From: Limnomonas spitsbergensis
Lineage: Eukaryota; Chlorophyta; Chlorophyceae; Chlamydomonadales
DNA: 64,000 bases
Direction of reading: 5' to 3'
Assembly (NCBI GenBank): GCA_037349105.1
Contig: JAYJMM010000099.1
Coordinates: 930,001 to 994,000 of the forward strand
Both the position numbers and the translations under genes were made by a program. The notes below the pieces were generated by a model. It worked only from the letters and a program-made list of their open reading frames with translations. It was not told the DNA's origin and did no database searches. This document shows, piece by piece, positions 51,600 through 62,402 of this stretch (its first letter is position 1; each line of letters starts with the position of its first letter).

Positions 51600-52045
51600 T
51601 TAACAGGGGAAAGGGGCGGCTGTTCTGAGGTCCTGATGGGAGGCACAGGGTAGGCGAGGGAGGCAGGAAGGCGAGACAGGGACCGCTCTGCACTGTTTTC
51701 AGGTCCTGATGACAGGCACAGGGGAGGCAAGGGAGACAGCGAGGGCGGCGGTTATGATGGCAGGGAGGTGGGAAGGAGACCTTCCACACTGTTCTGAGCT
51801 CCTGGCGGGGAGGCAGGGAGGCAGCGACGGTGGCAGGTAGGAGGGCATGGAGCCTGCGAGGCAGGCAGGGAGGCGAGTCGGGGACTGCTCGATACTGTTC
51901 TGAGGAACTGGCAGGGAGGCGGGGAGGCAGGTTTGAGGGACAGGGCATCCTCTGCACTGTTCTGAGCCCCTGGCGGGGAGGTAAGAAGGCAGGGAGGCAG
52001 GAAGACGGAGCGGGCATCCTTAGCACTGTTCTTTGCCCCTGGTAG
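51600..52045. repeat. degenerate 60-70-bp GC-rich repeats
   Basis: Units centred on CTGCACTGTTCTGAGCCCCT GGCGGGGAGGCAGGGAGGC recur about seven times with heavy divergence. No exon is supported. Confidence 0.7.
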
Positions 52046-52600
52046 GGTCATTGATCTGCTGGCTTCAGTGTGTGGTCATGGGCATGGTTATGGCGACTTT
52101 GTATCCAAGGGGGGGGGGAGGGGGGAGGAGAGGAGGCACTGCTGAGAACTGTGCAGGCAGGGGCATGAATGGGGAGAGCTCATGAATGATGCAATCAGCT
52201 GGAAGGCCGGCGATCTGCTGGCAATGAAGTCAGCGATGAGGGTGCAGCATATTTTAGTCGGTGGTCATGGGCATGGTGACGACAACTTTGTATCAAAGGG
52301 GGGCGGGTGATATGCATTGCGCATGCATGATGCAATCAGCTGGCAGGTCAGCGATGAGTGTGCAGGATATGTTATTAGGTGATCCTGAGCATGGTGGTGC
52401 GGTGATGCAAAATGGAGATCATGGGCATAGTGTGGACGACTTAGTATCAAAGGGGGGTTGGGGGGCCAGCACCGCTGAGTACTAGGCAGGGGCATGGACG
52501 GGGACAAGCCACTGAATGATGCGATCAGCAGGCAATGTGGCGATCAGCAGGCAAAAGGGATGGTGGTGACGGGGATGATTGTCATGATGGCGATCTTGGG
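52046..52600. repeat. degenerate repeats with GGTCATGGGCATGGT and TATCAAAGGGGGG
   Basis: GGTCATGGGCATGGTTATGG CGACTTTGTATCCAAGGGG recurs near 52263 and 52418 with GATGCAATCAGCTGGCAGG between. Spacing is about 165 bases. No coding potential is seen. Confidence 0.6.
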
Positions 52601-52690
52601 AGGGGTTGATGGTAACAATACCTTGGAGCCATATCACACTGACACTGACCATTCACGTTCATAGGGTTCAGGGTTTAGTATTGTCACTCT

Positions 52691-52957
52691 GTGACACTGA
52701 CAATACACCGCTCATATCATACCATTCAACTTCAAAATAATAAGAAGGAAGTTATGGTGATTATTGGCACACAAGTTCCGGAACTGGTTTTGAATGCTGT
52801 GTTGTCAGGTCTTATGTGCGCCTCCATGTGTCTTATGGACTGGACTTGTTTATTTACTGAAGTGCCTGTCTTTGGGACTGTTGCAATTGCTGCGCCAAAG
52901 CCTCTCGAATCAACTCTGGAAACTGCAGAGTACCTGGAAACCGCTAATAGTCCATAA
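52691..52957 (+). other. open frame of 88 codons, coding status unknown
   Basis: An ATG-started frame with a hydrophobic middle (LNAVLSGLMCASMCLMDW) and an acidic end (ESTLETAEYLETANSP). No family is recognised, no splice partner is found and no copy exists elsewhere in the window. It could be a small membrane protein or chance; I lean to chance. Confidence 0.15.
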
Positions 52958-53449
52958 GAGCTCTCATACTTCTTATCTGAGCTGGGCCCAGTGGTGTAAT
53001 GGCATTGACTTCTTATCTGAGCGCACTTGAGCTGCAATTCAGCTGCTTCACGGCCTAGGTTGTGGAGAGCTTGTGCAGGAGGCCGTTCTGCTTAAGCTGT
53101 CGGCTGTAAGGCAGCCAATTTTTGGTCATAATTGGCCACTTAGCACAGTGGTGGCCATCCATAGATAAGCCCCCCAAGGTGGTTATTTTGACATGAACAT
53201 AAAATAATTAATGAAATCATAGGGTATTCGACTAACCCGCACCGGTAGCATAGGTGTTTCGTTATTATAACTGGAGGCAGTACTCCAGCACTACCGGTGG
53301 ATGTCAGCAATGAAGAATTGGAACCCGGGAAGAAGTCATATGGACATCTCAATGCGACCCCATCGTTAAAAGTTGCTGGTTCTCCTCGGCCGAAGAGATT
53401 GGATGCATACGGTATGTGCGGCCACTGAGCTCATGAAGCTGTTATCATT

Positions 53450-53940
53450 CTTATGTAATAACGTTACACCTCTGCACAAAAGGGCTGTGCGTCGGCTCCT
53501 ACCTATTTGGTAGAAGGCTAGGGGCGGGGACTGTTATTCTTTGTCCTCTGTTCTACTCTCTGTCTTTTCTGCTGCCTGAAGTTACTCTCCTTCTTCCTCC
53601 TAACGAGACAGTTAGGCGCCCACGAGTCCGAGCCTTCTTGAGCAGGGCCCAAAGGTGTAATGTCATTGACCTATTCGGTCGAAAACATATTAGTCAGGAA
53701 AGAAGGGAAATGAGAATGAAGGAAAGAAACAGACAAATAGCTGGAAAATAAGGACAGCTAGGGAATCCCCAGCCTTTGAGAATTCTACAACTCATTTGAG
53801 GTTCACAAGACCTCAACAATATCTTCCACAAAAGCTGAGGCATCCCATTTATGCCTGCCTAGGTACTCCTCGTGGAGGTCTGTGGCGCCATCTGGGGGGT
53901 GCTGCCCATCCCCATGCCTCTTCACTGCTGTGCACTGACC
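53450..53940. mobile_element. LINE 3'-end fragments, one + and one - strand copy
   Basis: At 53600-53670, CGAGACAGTTAGGCGCCCAC, GAGTCCGAGCCTTCTTGAGC, AGGGCCCAAAGGTGTAATGT is the + strand terminus. At 53800-53930 the minus strand carries the coding end KWDASAFVEDIVEVL-stop and the TGGGGATGGGCAGCACCCC block matching 6.2 and 58.8 kb. A partial inverted terminus (AACGTTACACCTCTGCAC) starts the region at about 53461. Confidence 0.6.
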
Positions 53941-54439
53941 CATGTGGCCATGTGGGCACATCACATGGCAAAAAGGCTTGAGGCCAACTGTCTAATTTGA
54001 AATCGGGAAGACAAGTGGAGCTCTGCCGATAAAGAGAGAGCAGGAAAAGGCCGATATCAAAAGGAAGGCACATGTTTCTGCAACCCTACTGCTACGCATG
54101 CAAGGCTCTTTGTTTCGAACATTTGGGTGTGAGTATGTGAGGCTCCTGCCGTCACTCCCCTATGCTGGGCTAGCCACCTGGATGGATATATATTGGGTGC
54201 CCGGTGTCGCACCTGGTATTGATTATTGACCCCTGGTCACATGGGATAACCGGCCCGTACCTGCCCCTGCCTGCTGTAAGAGACGCTCAGTTTCAATCCA
54301 AGGTTTCCATCTCATGTAACGATCTCAGCTGTCGATCGTCAATTTCGATGTGCGGCTTCCATAGTCAATTTCGATCGTTGGTTCGATCTCAATTTGCAAT
54401 AACTAACCTATTGTTGGTCCTATCCAGGGTGGGTACAAG

Positions 54440-54600
54440 TGGGTTGCGATGACTAATTTAGATCGTTGGTTCGATCTCAGGTTTCGATCTATGACTCGAC
54501 CCCCCTGGTTCGATCTGAGGTCGAGAACGTTCGATCTCTGAACCAGAGATCGAACATTTTCGACGGATCTCAGGTTTCAACCAGGGTTTGATCGGTTGCT
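54440..54600. repeat. clustered GGTTCGATCTCAGGTTTCGATC motifs
   Basis: At least eight imperfect TCGATCT(C/G)A(G)GTT motifs occur in 150 bases, including an inverted pair (GTTCGATCTCTGAACC and GAGATCGAAC). The function is unknown; it lies upstream of the FKBP gene. Confidence 0.5.
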
Positions 54601-54921
54601 GGTTAGTTGTGGGACAACGATGATAATAGCTTGAGGCCGCAAGTCACAGTACAGTAACAACCCGAGTATTTTTACTCAACAAATGCTCGCACTGCAACGA
54701 GGCTTTACAAGGTAATTCCATCCGAATCTTCAGCCCTCATGTGCCCCCTATCCTACTTGCTTTATTTCAGCCTCCTTGGCTTGCCCAGTTGCCCACTGCC
54801 CAGTCGTACCCCCACCGGTCCCGGCTCCCCGACCTTAACGCAATCCTCCATTACAATCCTCTGCTGCAGGACTATTGGAAAGACTTCATTCATGTCCGTA
54901 CCTGCAGTCAGCCACCAGAAG

Positions 54922-56437
54922 ATGAGCGCCGCTGCCATGGCCGGCGCGAAAGCAGGTCCGTCATCAGTCACACCGCGTTATGGGTGGGGTACAGGAGGAT
55001 CTATCTATCCGTGATGTCCCAAAATATCTTGAGCGAAGCTGGTCATTCAAACTAGGAATCTGCACGCACCTGACTGGTCATCAATGCACGCGTGTCTTAC
55101 TTTCCAGCGCAATTGCCTGCACGCCCTCAAGTGCTTGCCTGCGAGTGCATTGCTCCGGCAGGGTGGATGATTGCAGCAACTTGCACTGCTTGAAATGCTG
55201 GCCTGCATTCCTTGATACCCTAGGTGACAGCGTGAAGGTGCACTACACCGGCTCTTTGGATGATGGTAGCGTCTTCGACTCCTCCCGAGGCCGCGAGCCG
55301 ATCGAGTTTGTCGTCGGTGCCGAATCGGTGAGGAAGGAAGAGAGAGAGGAAGATAATTTGCATGAGTGAACCGGCAGCAATGAAACCGTCAGCACTCAGA
55401 AATATTTGAATGGATGGCTCACAACTGTCCTGTCTAGCTACCCATTGTGGGTCCTCCTGGCCCATTCGGACAATTCTTTCATACCCCATCACCTATGGCG
55501 TGGTCTATCTAGTGTCCATGATAGGGTAGAATCAATGCTGCAGATCTGCCACAAGGCCCTAATCCCCCCCCCCGCCCAGCATGGCAGTATTCCTGGTCCT
55601 CTGATTCACTGACAACTGCGATGCGTAAGAAGATCCTTTCGGCACAATTCCCATGTCCACTAGTTTGATTTCTCTGCCCCACTTGTGAATGTTTTTCTCA
55701 GCTTTCCCCCCTGCTGAACTCAACAGGTTATCAAGGGCTTTGACACTGCAGTGACAGGCCTGAATGTGGGCGAGACGCGTCAGAGCCGCATCCCTCCAGT
55801 GGATGCATATGGTGAGTTGTAGCGGGACTGCTATTCGCTTTTTCTTAGGGAAGGGTTTGTGGCCGTATGTAAGATGTTTGGAACTGCTTTGTAGATGTGA
55901 ACAGTGAAGTTGCACATGTCGCCCAGATTGGCTCCATTCCCTGACTGGCATGTAGTGACTTGTTTTTGAAAACTGTTTTTGATCTCGCAGGCGAGAAGGA
56001 TCCAAGTATGCTAGTGGCTTTCCCAGCTGAGAAGGCTCCTCCGGGGCTTACCGAGGGATCAAAGGTAATTGCGTTCGGATTATATGGCTTACTTGAGCCT
56101 TCTCGATTATCTCTATTATCACACGGGGTTGATAGTATTATGTTATCCTGTTATGGTGTCCATTGCATTGATGGGATAGTCATAGGCTATCTGGCTTGAT
56201 TTGGTTACTATTGTATGACTGGATTTGTCACAGTACTGTGTGATGTGAAAAATAGTTCGAAAATGTGATTTTAACCTCTCCTGCCCCTGAAATAACTGTG
56301 CACAGGTCCAGTTGTCGAATGGGATGGTTGCGACTGTGTTGGGTGTGGATGATAAAGAGGTCAAGCTGGACCTCAACCACGAGCTTGCTGGAGAGTCTCT
56401 GACATTTGACGTGGAGCTGATTGGACTCAAGAAATAG
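54922..56437 (+). CDS. SlyD-type FKBP peptidyl-prolyl cis-trans isomerase, five exons
   Basis: Exons 54922-54955, 55224-55327, 55727-55811, 55991-56064 and 56306-56437 join in phases 1, 0, 1, 0 to give 142 residues. The FKBP core is clear: [20 protein letters not shown], then [25 protein letters not shown] and [12 protein letters not shown]. It is followed by an insert-in-flap-like segment ([17 protein letters not shown]) and [15 protein letters not shown], the signature of bacterial-type SlyD/FkpB-like FKBPs. These accelerate Xaa-Pro isomerisation and act as chaperones. The length matches SlyD cores without the His-rich tail. The start at 54922 ([12 protein letters not shown]) gives a cytosolic protein. 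In-frame ATGs at 54892 and 54739 would add 10 or 61 residues, the latter hydrophobic at its N-terminus and possibly a targeting sequence. Introns are short and free of arrays, unlike the long gene. Confidence 0.9.
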
Positions 56438-56474
56438 AGTAGTGCCTTCTGAGGATAGTACATGAATTGTTTTT

Positions 56475-56480
56475 AATAAA
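56475..56480 (+). terminator. candidate AATAAA polyadenylation signal of the FKBP gene
   Basis: TTTTAATAAATAAAC lies 38 bases after the FKBP stop. A TGTAA also occurs at about 56617. No other candidate gene lies nearby. Confidence 0.35.
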
Positions 56481-57190
56481 TAAACAAAATGGACATGTAT
56501 TACTTTTTCGTAGACTAAGAATATAGCGCACAGTACTATGGATAAATATGGTCATGATGGTATTAGTTATGAAACTGATTATGAGGAGGTGTTGGGACTT
56601 GTGCACGCATATTGTTTGTAACAGTATAATAAATACGAAATTGATGGTCAATGCAGGTATGATAGATAGGAGATTAAGGAAAGGAATGTGCGGAAGCTTC
56701 AGTTCAACACATGGACCTTGTCCCACCCCCATACTTCTGTCACCGATGCGTATGCTACTTATAATCCCTGTTGTGGAATATGATGGGGGGTTTCTAACAA
56801 TCTCGTCCAGGCGCCTGTATAATAGCCTCTTGCCAGTCTACGCGATCCTCCCGAGAGGGAGTTGGGCCCTTTTATTTTAGTGAGTGAACAATAGGCTTCA
56901 ATTACCGGTAAGGAATTGTGCGCCTGTCTGACACTGTTATGAGGTTGTTGCTCAAACGCTTACCCATGGTACATTTACTCGGTCAACTAAGTAACTCTGC
57001 ACCTACAGTCACATATTCATATGCTCCGTCTTGTCGCAAGATGCACACGTCTTCGAGCTTGGTAGGTTTCTCCTCTCCACACCATGCAGCCAAAATAAAC
57101 TTTAAAAATATGAAGAGATTTAAAAAAAGATAAAAATTAAAGAATATGTAGAACATATTGTTTAAAACATTCTTTTCCAAGCCTTGCTGA
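56481..57190. other. intergenic, AT-richer stretch without a supported gene
   Basis: Only short frames without splice-consistent partners. It separates the FKBP gene from the LINE-rich zone. Confidence 0.45.
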
Positions 57191-57204
57191 GCAGGTAAGG
57201 ACCA

Positions 57205-58317
57205 GCTATCAATGAAGTTAAGTACACCACTAGGCCATGCTGCTAAGCTTGGCCGTGTCGGCGTCCAACAGTAACTAAGGTTAAAACCTAAAGAGAGAGA
57301 GGAAAGAGATATACCCCCTCAAAAACAAAGTAAAAAGTCCTCTTGCTGAGCAGGAACCAAATGTGAAGCAGAATGTACCGAGTACCCAGTGCCCATTGCC
57401 CAACGTTAATAAAAACGTCGCAATGCATGAGCTTTAAAAAATTGGCAGGAAAGGATAGATCTGCAGCTCGCTCAAGCCCAATTCAGCTACTTCAAACTGC
57501 ATGAAGCGAGTGGCAGGCATGGCCAGAACCAACAGTGAACAGTCCAACACGTATGAAGCAGCAACTGAGCGGCACACACGATCTGTCCACCTTTGTGTCG
57601 CTGCTCAGTCCATGCGCCATGTTTATCACATGCAGTTGAGTGCAGTGTCAGCCTTGGCAGTGCTCAGAGCATGCATGCTTCAGGTCCCCACGGCTTAAGG
57701 GCGCATATATAGCTTAGGCGAGTGAAGACACCGGAACAGTTGATTATTGAGGCAGATGTATTGACAACTGAAGGGTCAATAATGACGTTACACCTCTGGG
57801 CCATGCACAAGAAGGCTCGGCCGCGAGAGCGCCCTACTGTTCAGATGGGAGAAAAGAAAATACTGAGAGGGGAAACAAAAAATAAAGGAACGGTGACAAG
57901 GGTACCCATGCACTTGCTTTTGTGGACTGTGTTGTGGGCATTGTTTAGAATTTAGGGATTCTGAGGCGCCGGTGTCGTTTGCCTTTCTGGCCTTCCCTTT
58001 TGGTCCTTTTTGTTGTTGGCCCCCTTTTTAGTTTCTTCTCTTCTCCCTTCAGCCCTTCTGATCAGTGGGGCGCCCTCAGTCGCGGCCAAGCAGGGGTGGG
58101 ATACGCTTGCTCTTGTGGACTTTTCTTAATTTAGAGGCTTTGTTGAGGGCTAGTCTCTAGTGGAACTCAGGTGTCGGACTTGAGCACCTTTGCCTTCCCG
58201 GCCTCTCCTTTTGTTCCTTTCCCCCCCTCTTCCTTTTAGTTTCATCTTTTCTCCCTTTTTAACAGTTGGGCGCCCACGCGGCCGAGCATTGAGCGGGCCC
58301 AGAGGTGTGACGTTATT
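57205..58317. mobile_element. LINE fragments in both orientations
   Basis: Minus-strand termini lie at about 57205-57270 (diverged) and 57778-57840 (AATGACGTTACACCTCTGGG, CCATGCACAAGAAGGCTCGG). Plus-strand pieces follow: at 57905-57950 ACTTGCTTTTGTGGACTGTG, and at 58080-58316 GGGATACGCTTGCTCTTGTGG, GAGGGCTAG, a pyrimidine UTR and the terminus GTTGGGCGCCCACGCGGCCG. The inverted termini at 57778 and 58317 make the 540-base stretch look like a TIR element, but the interior matches LINE 3' coding and UTR sequence. Confidence 0.6.
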
Positions 58318-58559
58318 CATTTGCAGAACTAAAGAGAAAGTGAGGCAAATGGATCTAAATCATCCTTGGCTTGGAGTGGGAGAGTTGGTGTCCAGCTCGA
58401 ACTGCCCGACCACAAGCCCGCATCCTCTTTGAAATGCCAGCCTCCCCTACTCTGGGTACCAGTATCATTGCGACGTGTGAGGTGTTGACCCTAAGCATCA
58501 TCTTCAGCTCTCAGATACTATATACCGGTATCAGAAGCTCACTGACTGTCTGACTGTCG

Positions 58560-59164
58560 AGCTGACTGGGTTTACCCTCCCCCTCCGAAGTCCGAACGAA
58601 CTGAAGGCTGCGGCTGAGTGACTGGGTTTTACCCTCCCCCCCACACGAACTTAAGGCTGCGGCTCAGCGCCGTCAGCACAGCTGACACTCGAGGACGGTG
58701 CAACAGTCAGCAACGTGACGGACGGTGCTACCAACGGTGTTGGGCATGGGGAGATGGCGAGCATGTGGATGATGCGTTGCATGTCAGCTTCCAGTGCCCT
58801 AGCGTGAAGGAGAGGCTTAGGGAGAGAGGTTGGACAGGCCCCCAGAAGGTGCCACAGACTTTCACCAGTTGAACCAGGGCAGGCTTGGTCGCTTGGATGG
58901 GAGGCTCTGCCTTTTGTTGAGGATGTCGTTCGCTTTGTTGAGGCCTAGTTTTGTTGTTTTTCTTTGCCTTCTTGGGGAATAGGCTTGAGAGGGGCAAGGT
59001 TTACTCCGGGCTGCCTTTTCCTTTGGGCCGGGGGGGGCGGGTAGTTCTTTCCTTTGTTTTCTCCTTCTCTCCCTCTCCTTAAGTTTCTTTTCTTCCAACG
59101 AGACAGTTGGGCGCCCACGCGGCCGAGCCTTTTTGAGCAGGGCACAGAGGTGGAATGTCATTGA
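58560..59164 (+). mobile_element. LINE 3' part: C-terminal coding remnant, 3' UTR and terminus
   Basis: This is the best-preserved copy of the family. Coding remnant: GEHVDDALHVSFQCPSVKER, where H-x-FQC-P resembles the Cys/His block after the reverse transcriptase of many non-LTR elements. A broken frame of about 50 codons follows, then CTTTTGTTGAGG, GAGGCCTAG, a pyrimidine-rich UTR, and the terminus GTTGGGCGCCCACGCGGCCG, AGCCTTTTTGAGCAGGGCAC, AGAGGTGGAATGTCATTGAC. The start boundary is uncertain. Confidence 0.65.
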
Positions 59165-59171
59165 CCCTCCC

Positions 59172-59700
59172 CCTCCTGATTAATGACGTAACATTTCTGG
59201 GTCCTGCTCAAAAAGGCTCGGCCACGTGGGCGCCTGACTAAAGAATTGGGAAGAATGATGGAAACAAACACAAGGGGGCAGGACAAAAGAAAGGAGGAAC
59301 AAGTGGGGAATAAAGTGAAGGGGCAAAACAAAAGGTTGGAAAATAAATACAAAGGAAGTTCCAACCTCTGAAAAACGTCTAGGCCTCAACGATATCTACC
59401 ACGTTAGTCTTCGATAAAGGCCAGGGCATCCCACCCAAGCCTGCCCCGGTACAACTCTTAAACACCCTCCCCCACCTGATAATTTGATAGTCAACCGGTA
59501 TACTGGATAGTGTAAGGTACTGGTAGTCTGGTACTCACAAGCAAGAACTCCAGAATTGTATCAATTGAAGCCGAGAATCCCTTCAATGATGTCTTGTACA
59601 GCCTTAGAACCAGTAGCATGGAGCGCTACAAAGCTGACGAGCAGAGGGCTAAGAGGACAGCCCTGATTGATGGCTCTTCGAGGTGCAAGGCACAGGTCCA
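59172..59700 (-). mobile_element. LINE fragment with reverse-transcriptase motif, tail to tail with the previous copy
   Basis: The minus frame at 59698-59575 reads LAPRRAINQGCPLSPLLVSF, containing the RT block QGCPLSPLL. Downstream (59460-59390), LGWDALAFIED then a stop and IVEA-like remnants match the C-terminal end in other copies. The terminus ACATTTCTGGGTCCTGCTCA, AAAAGGCTCGGCCACGTGGG lies at 59180-59235. The segment between RT motif and C-terminus is largely deleted. This copy proves that the family is a reverse-transcribing element. Confidence 0.7.
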
Positions 59701-60054
59701 ATGCTTTCTTTTTTTAGTGGCCGTCTGTGTGCATGAAATTCCCACACTCATGAATCTGTCAAATGCCTCCTATCCACAACTTCGCAGTTTCCTATTTAGA
59801 CCACACCCTGAAAGAAATCTCAGTGGCTCTCGTCTTCGTATCTCCTCCTGCTCATCACTTGTGCCGGCGTTTCCTAGTCCCTTGATGGCTTGATGCTCCT
59901 TGGCCTGCCTGAGGTATTTTCCCTATATGCTTTTTGCCCGAGCCCTGCAAGAGGGGGCCTTGAGTAGCAAGGTCAGACGCATGATCTGCTGCCTCTGGGT
60001 TGATTTGTCCCGGTTTATTTCCAGGGCTGTATGCCATGCCATGGGCTCTAAAAA
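59701..60054. other. stretch without a supported gene
   Basis: It may contain more of the minus-strand LINE upstream of the RT motif, but frames are broken and I could not align it by eye. Confidence 0.35.
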
Positions 60055-60790
60055 CCGGCCGGTTCCCAGACAGAATTGGACAAAAGAAAAAAAGCCGGGG
60101 AAAAGCGAGAGGGGGGTTCCGGCGAAGCCGGGAAAAAAAGGGGAAAGTATGAATGTTCTCCGGCTTTCGTGATTTGGGGCCGGAGGCCCACAAACTCATC
60201 CGGCTCTTATTCTCCCCGGCTGTACTATGTTTATTCCCTTGAACATACTCTCAGCACGCCATTATGGCTAGTGGTTCTAAAGAGCGGTTGTCTCCTAGCC
60301 AAGCAACCCTTCAACTTCGGCATGTGGTCGTTAGACAAAGCGAAGGAGCTAGCCACGTCTCGAAGTCGAGGAGCAACGTCGCGAAGTCGAGGTTGAGATA
60401 GACCTCACCGAAACCGCCCCAGCCGAAAAAGACGAAACAGCCCCAGCCGAAACAGCCTCATCTCCGTCTCGTCTCGCTGGCGATCTTCCCTCAGGCAGAC
60501 GGCACCTTGAAAGCCTACCTGATATACGCCCTCGATTCCCTACCTCTTCCGACAGCTCCAAAAGAGGAGGATAAACTGTAGTTATGTGTGTGTGCAGGTT
60601 TGTGTCTAGGAGTGTCTTTTGAGACTAGAGAAGATCGAACAGTTTGTAATGAGCGGGAAGAAAAATCACACTTTTCACACTATTTCGGAAAACCGGACGG
60701 AAAAAAAAGATGACTCCGGCTCGGGAAAAAAAACCGGAGAGGGGGGGAAAAGTGCCCGGCTAAACCGGTCAGTTCCCAGACCCCATTGTA
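60055..60790. mobile_element. possible decayed insertion bounded by CCGGTTCCCAGAC-like repeats
   Basis: AACCGGCCGGTTCCCAGAC (about 60051-60069) and AACCGGTCAGTTCCCAGAC (about 60764-60782) lie about 713 bases apart in the same orientation. Both are associated with AAAAAAGCCGGGGAAAAGCG / GGGAAAAAAAACCGGAGAGG stretches. They could be terminal repeats of a small LTR-like element. Inside, a short acidic + frame (EVEIDLTETAPAEKDETAPA) lies at 60385-60560. No integrase or RT is seen. Confidence 0.3.
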
Positions 60791-60875
60791 GACCCCTGCT
60801 AGTGGCGCCAGCCAGCCATGGGCCTCATCAACAGCTCCTTTTGGCAGCAAGGGTTTGATTGAGGGGTAGGGGGCT

Positions 60876-61103
60876 ACTGGGCTTTACTTCTACTGGCATC
60901 GATTTTTGAGTCCTTTCGATTGTACCAGGCTTGCCTGCCTAGAAATCCCTCTGTACTGGTATACCAGCGCCATACGACCCGTACCTTGTGCTTCGGTTGG
61001 TAGTCTGGCAGTGTCTTGGGCGCCTTAGCCCTCACTGGGTGTTCAGGATTTCCTTGAGCCCAGCAACCCAGCCTCTCGCCAAGGCATAATAGTCATGTAA
61101 GCC
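60876..61103 (-). pseudogene. retroelement-like coding trace, frame-broken
   Basis: One minus frame reads DYYALARGWVAGLKEIL, similar in style to the N-terminal hybrid-binding domain of RNase H1 and caulimovirus-type proteins (YYAV-x-G-x-x-x-G). A second, offset frame reads PEHPVRAKAPKTLPDYQPKH, then VRVVWRWYTSTEGFLGRQAW and a stop. It lies downstream of the Gag-like region in the same orientation, so it may belong to that element. The identification is weak. Confidence 0.3.
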
Positions 61104-61105
61104 AT

Positions 61106-61172
61106 GTCAATGTCGTCACACCTCTGGACCCCGCTCAAAAAGGCTCTGCTGCATCGGCGTCCAAACCGCTGT
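61106..61172 (-). mobile_element. LINE-family 3'-end fragment
   Basis: CAATGTCGTCACACCTCTGG, ACCCCGCTCAAAAAGGCTCT and GCATCGGCGTCCAAACC match the terminal module of the family, minus orientation. Confidence 0.6.
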
Positions 61173-61361
61173 GCCCACCATGCCTCATGGTCCTGCTGTA
61201 TTCCAGCATGAGGTTCCAGCATGAGGACGCCTAAGTTACATTGTCGCGGCATAGGGGTGCACCCTAAGGAATGGGTGCACCAAGCGAAAAGAACACAAGA
61301 CATTCACCTCTGCAGCTTCCATTGCCCTACCTCTGGCCGTTGAAGCGAGGAAGGCAGTCAA

Positions 61362-62402
61362 CTAGTCACACTTGTCCAAGTAGTGATCACCGTGGCAGAT
61401 CTGACAATTCTTAACTGCCAGTGGTTTGCTGGATGGGTAACCCGATCCTGTGGGTCGCTGCACATTGCTGTACTCGCCCCCTCCTCTGCCGGCCCGGTAG
61501 GGCCTGGCTGATCCTGCGGCCGGGCCGCGTTGCGGGTGCATTGTGCTAGGGTAACCCTGTGCACTTGCCCTCACCTGAGTGGCGTGGCTCCGGGGTGTCG
61601 CATTCTGACCCCTTCTATTAGCATCTTTGCTTCCTTCTGTGGCCAGGTCCTCATACCTGACACCCTTCCTGACTTGTGTTCTGACACGGTACTCATAGGC
61701 ATTCTGCATGGCCTCGATGATCACACTAGCCTGGACGCTGAAGTTGTCATCTTCAACACCCAAAGCCTGAAGCTCCCTCTCACACACCTCCTGGAGGTAT
61801 ACCGGGACCCCTCGCATGATCACGTCAATGATGGACGTCCTCTCAATGGTCCCATTGTAGGCAATCTTGTTAGATCCCTGGAACGCTGAGTAAACCGAGA
61901 GACATCTGATGCCAAACTGCCTTGGGTTCTCACTGACCAGCACTGTCCTATCAAGCTGGTTCTGCTTACTACCCATGATGCAGCCCTGGGTCTTGATGGC
62001 CATTTCGGCTGATGTTGCAACATTGAGGTAGCGCTTGGCCACCATTAACAGAGCTTCAATGAAGCTGTAAGGCTCATCATGTAATGGATAAGGCTCATAC
62101 TCCCTTACTCCGGCTTCCTCAACCCCCATCAGGATCATCTTGTTCCTCCTCATATTCCCCATGATGGTCTGAGTGCCATCCTGCAGGAAGTCATTTCTGG
62201 TACTGCCGTCCCTTCCCTCTATGGCTCTCACCATGGGCGGCATTGCACTGGGGCACAGATATTCCAGCTCAGCAAAGTGCTTCTTGAGAAAAGCGCCCCC
62301 TGCCGGCAGAATTGTGCTCATGATGATGCTCACCTGGGCAGACACAGCATCGTGCAACATGTGCATGTTATTCCCCCGCTGGTTTACCCCGGAGGTCCAA
62401 AT
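61362..62402 (-). pseudogene. Gag-like C-terminal part with zinc-knuckle-like end (retroelement)
   Basis: A long minus-strand frame, open upstream past its first Met (62366) to about 62430. It contains helical capsid-like stretches (LPAGGAFLKKHFAELEYL, SFIEALLMVAKRYLNVAT, GVPVYLQEVCERELQALG), then an Arg/Gly/Ser-rich basic tail, and ends CQICHGDHYLDKCD. That end is a CX2CX3HX4C variant of the retroviral-type zinc knuckle (usual spacing CX2CX4HX4C). This fits a nucleocapsid-type Gag of an LTR retrotransposon. It continues the Gag-like sequence at 62,766-63,999 but is separated from it by an insertion and a frame change, so I call it a pseudogene. Confidence 0.6.

Noticed and set aside
57778..58317. 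A 540-bp transposon with long terminal inverted repeats
   Set aside because: The inverted ends are two convergently oriented LINE 3' termini and the interior matches LINE coding and UTR sequence; no target duplication is evident.
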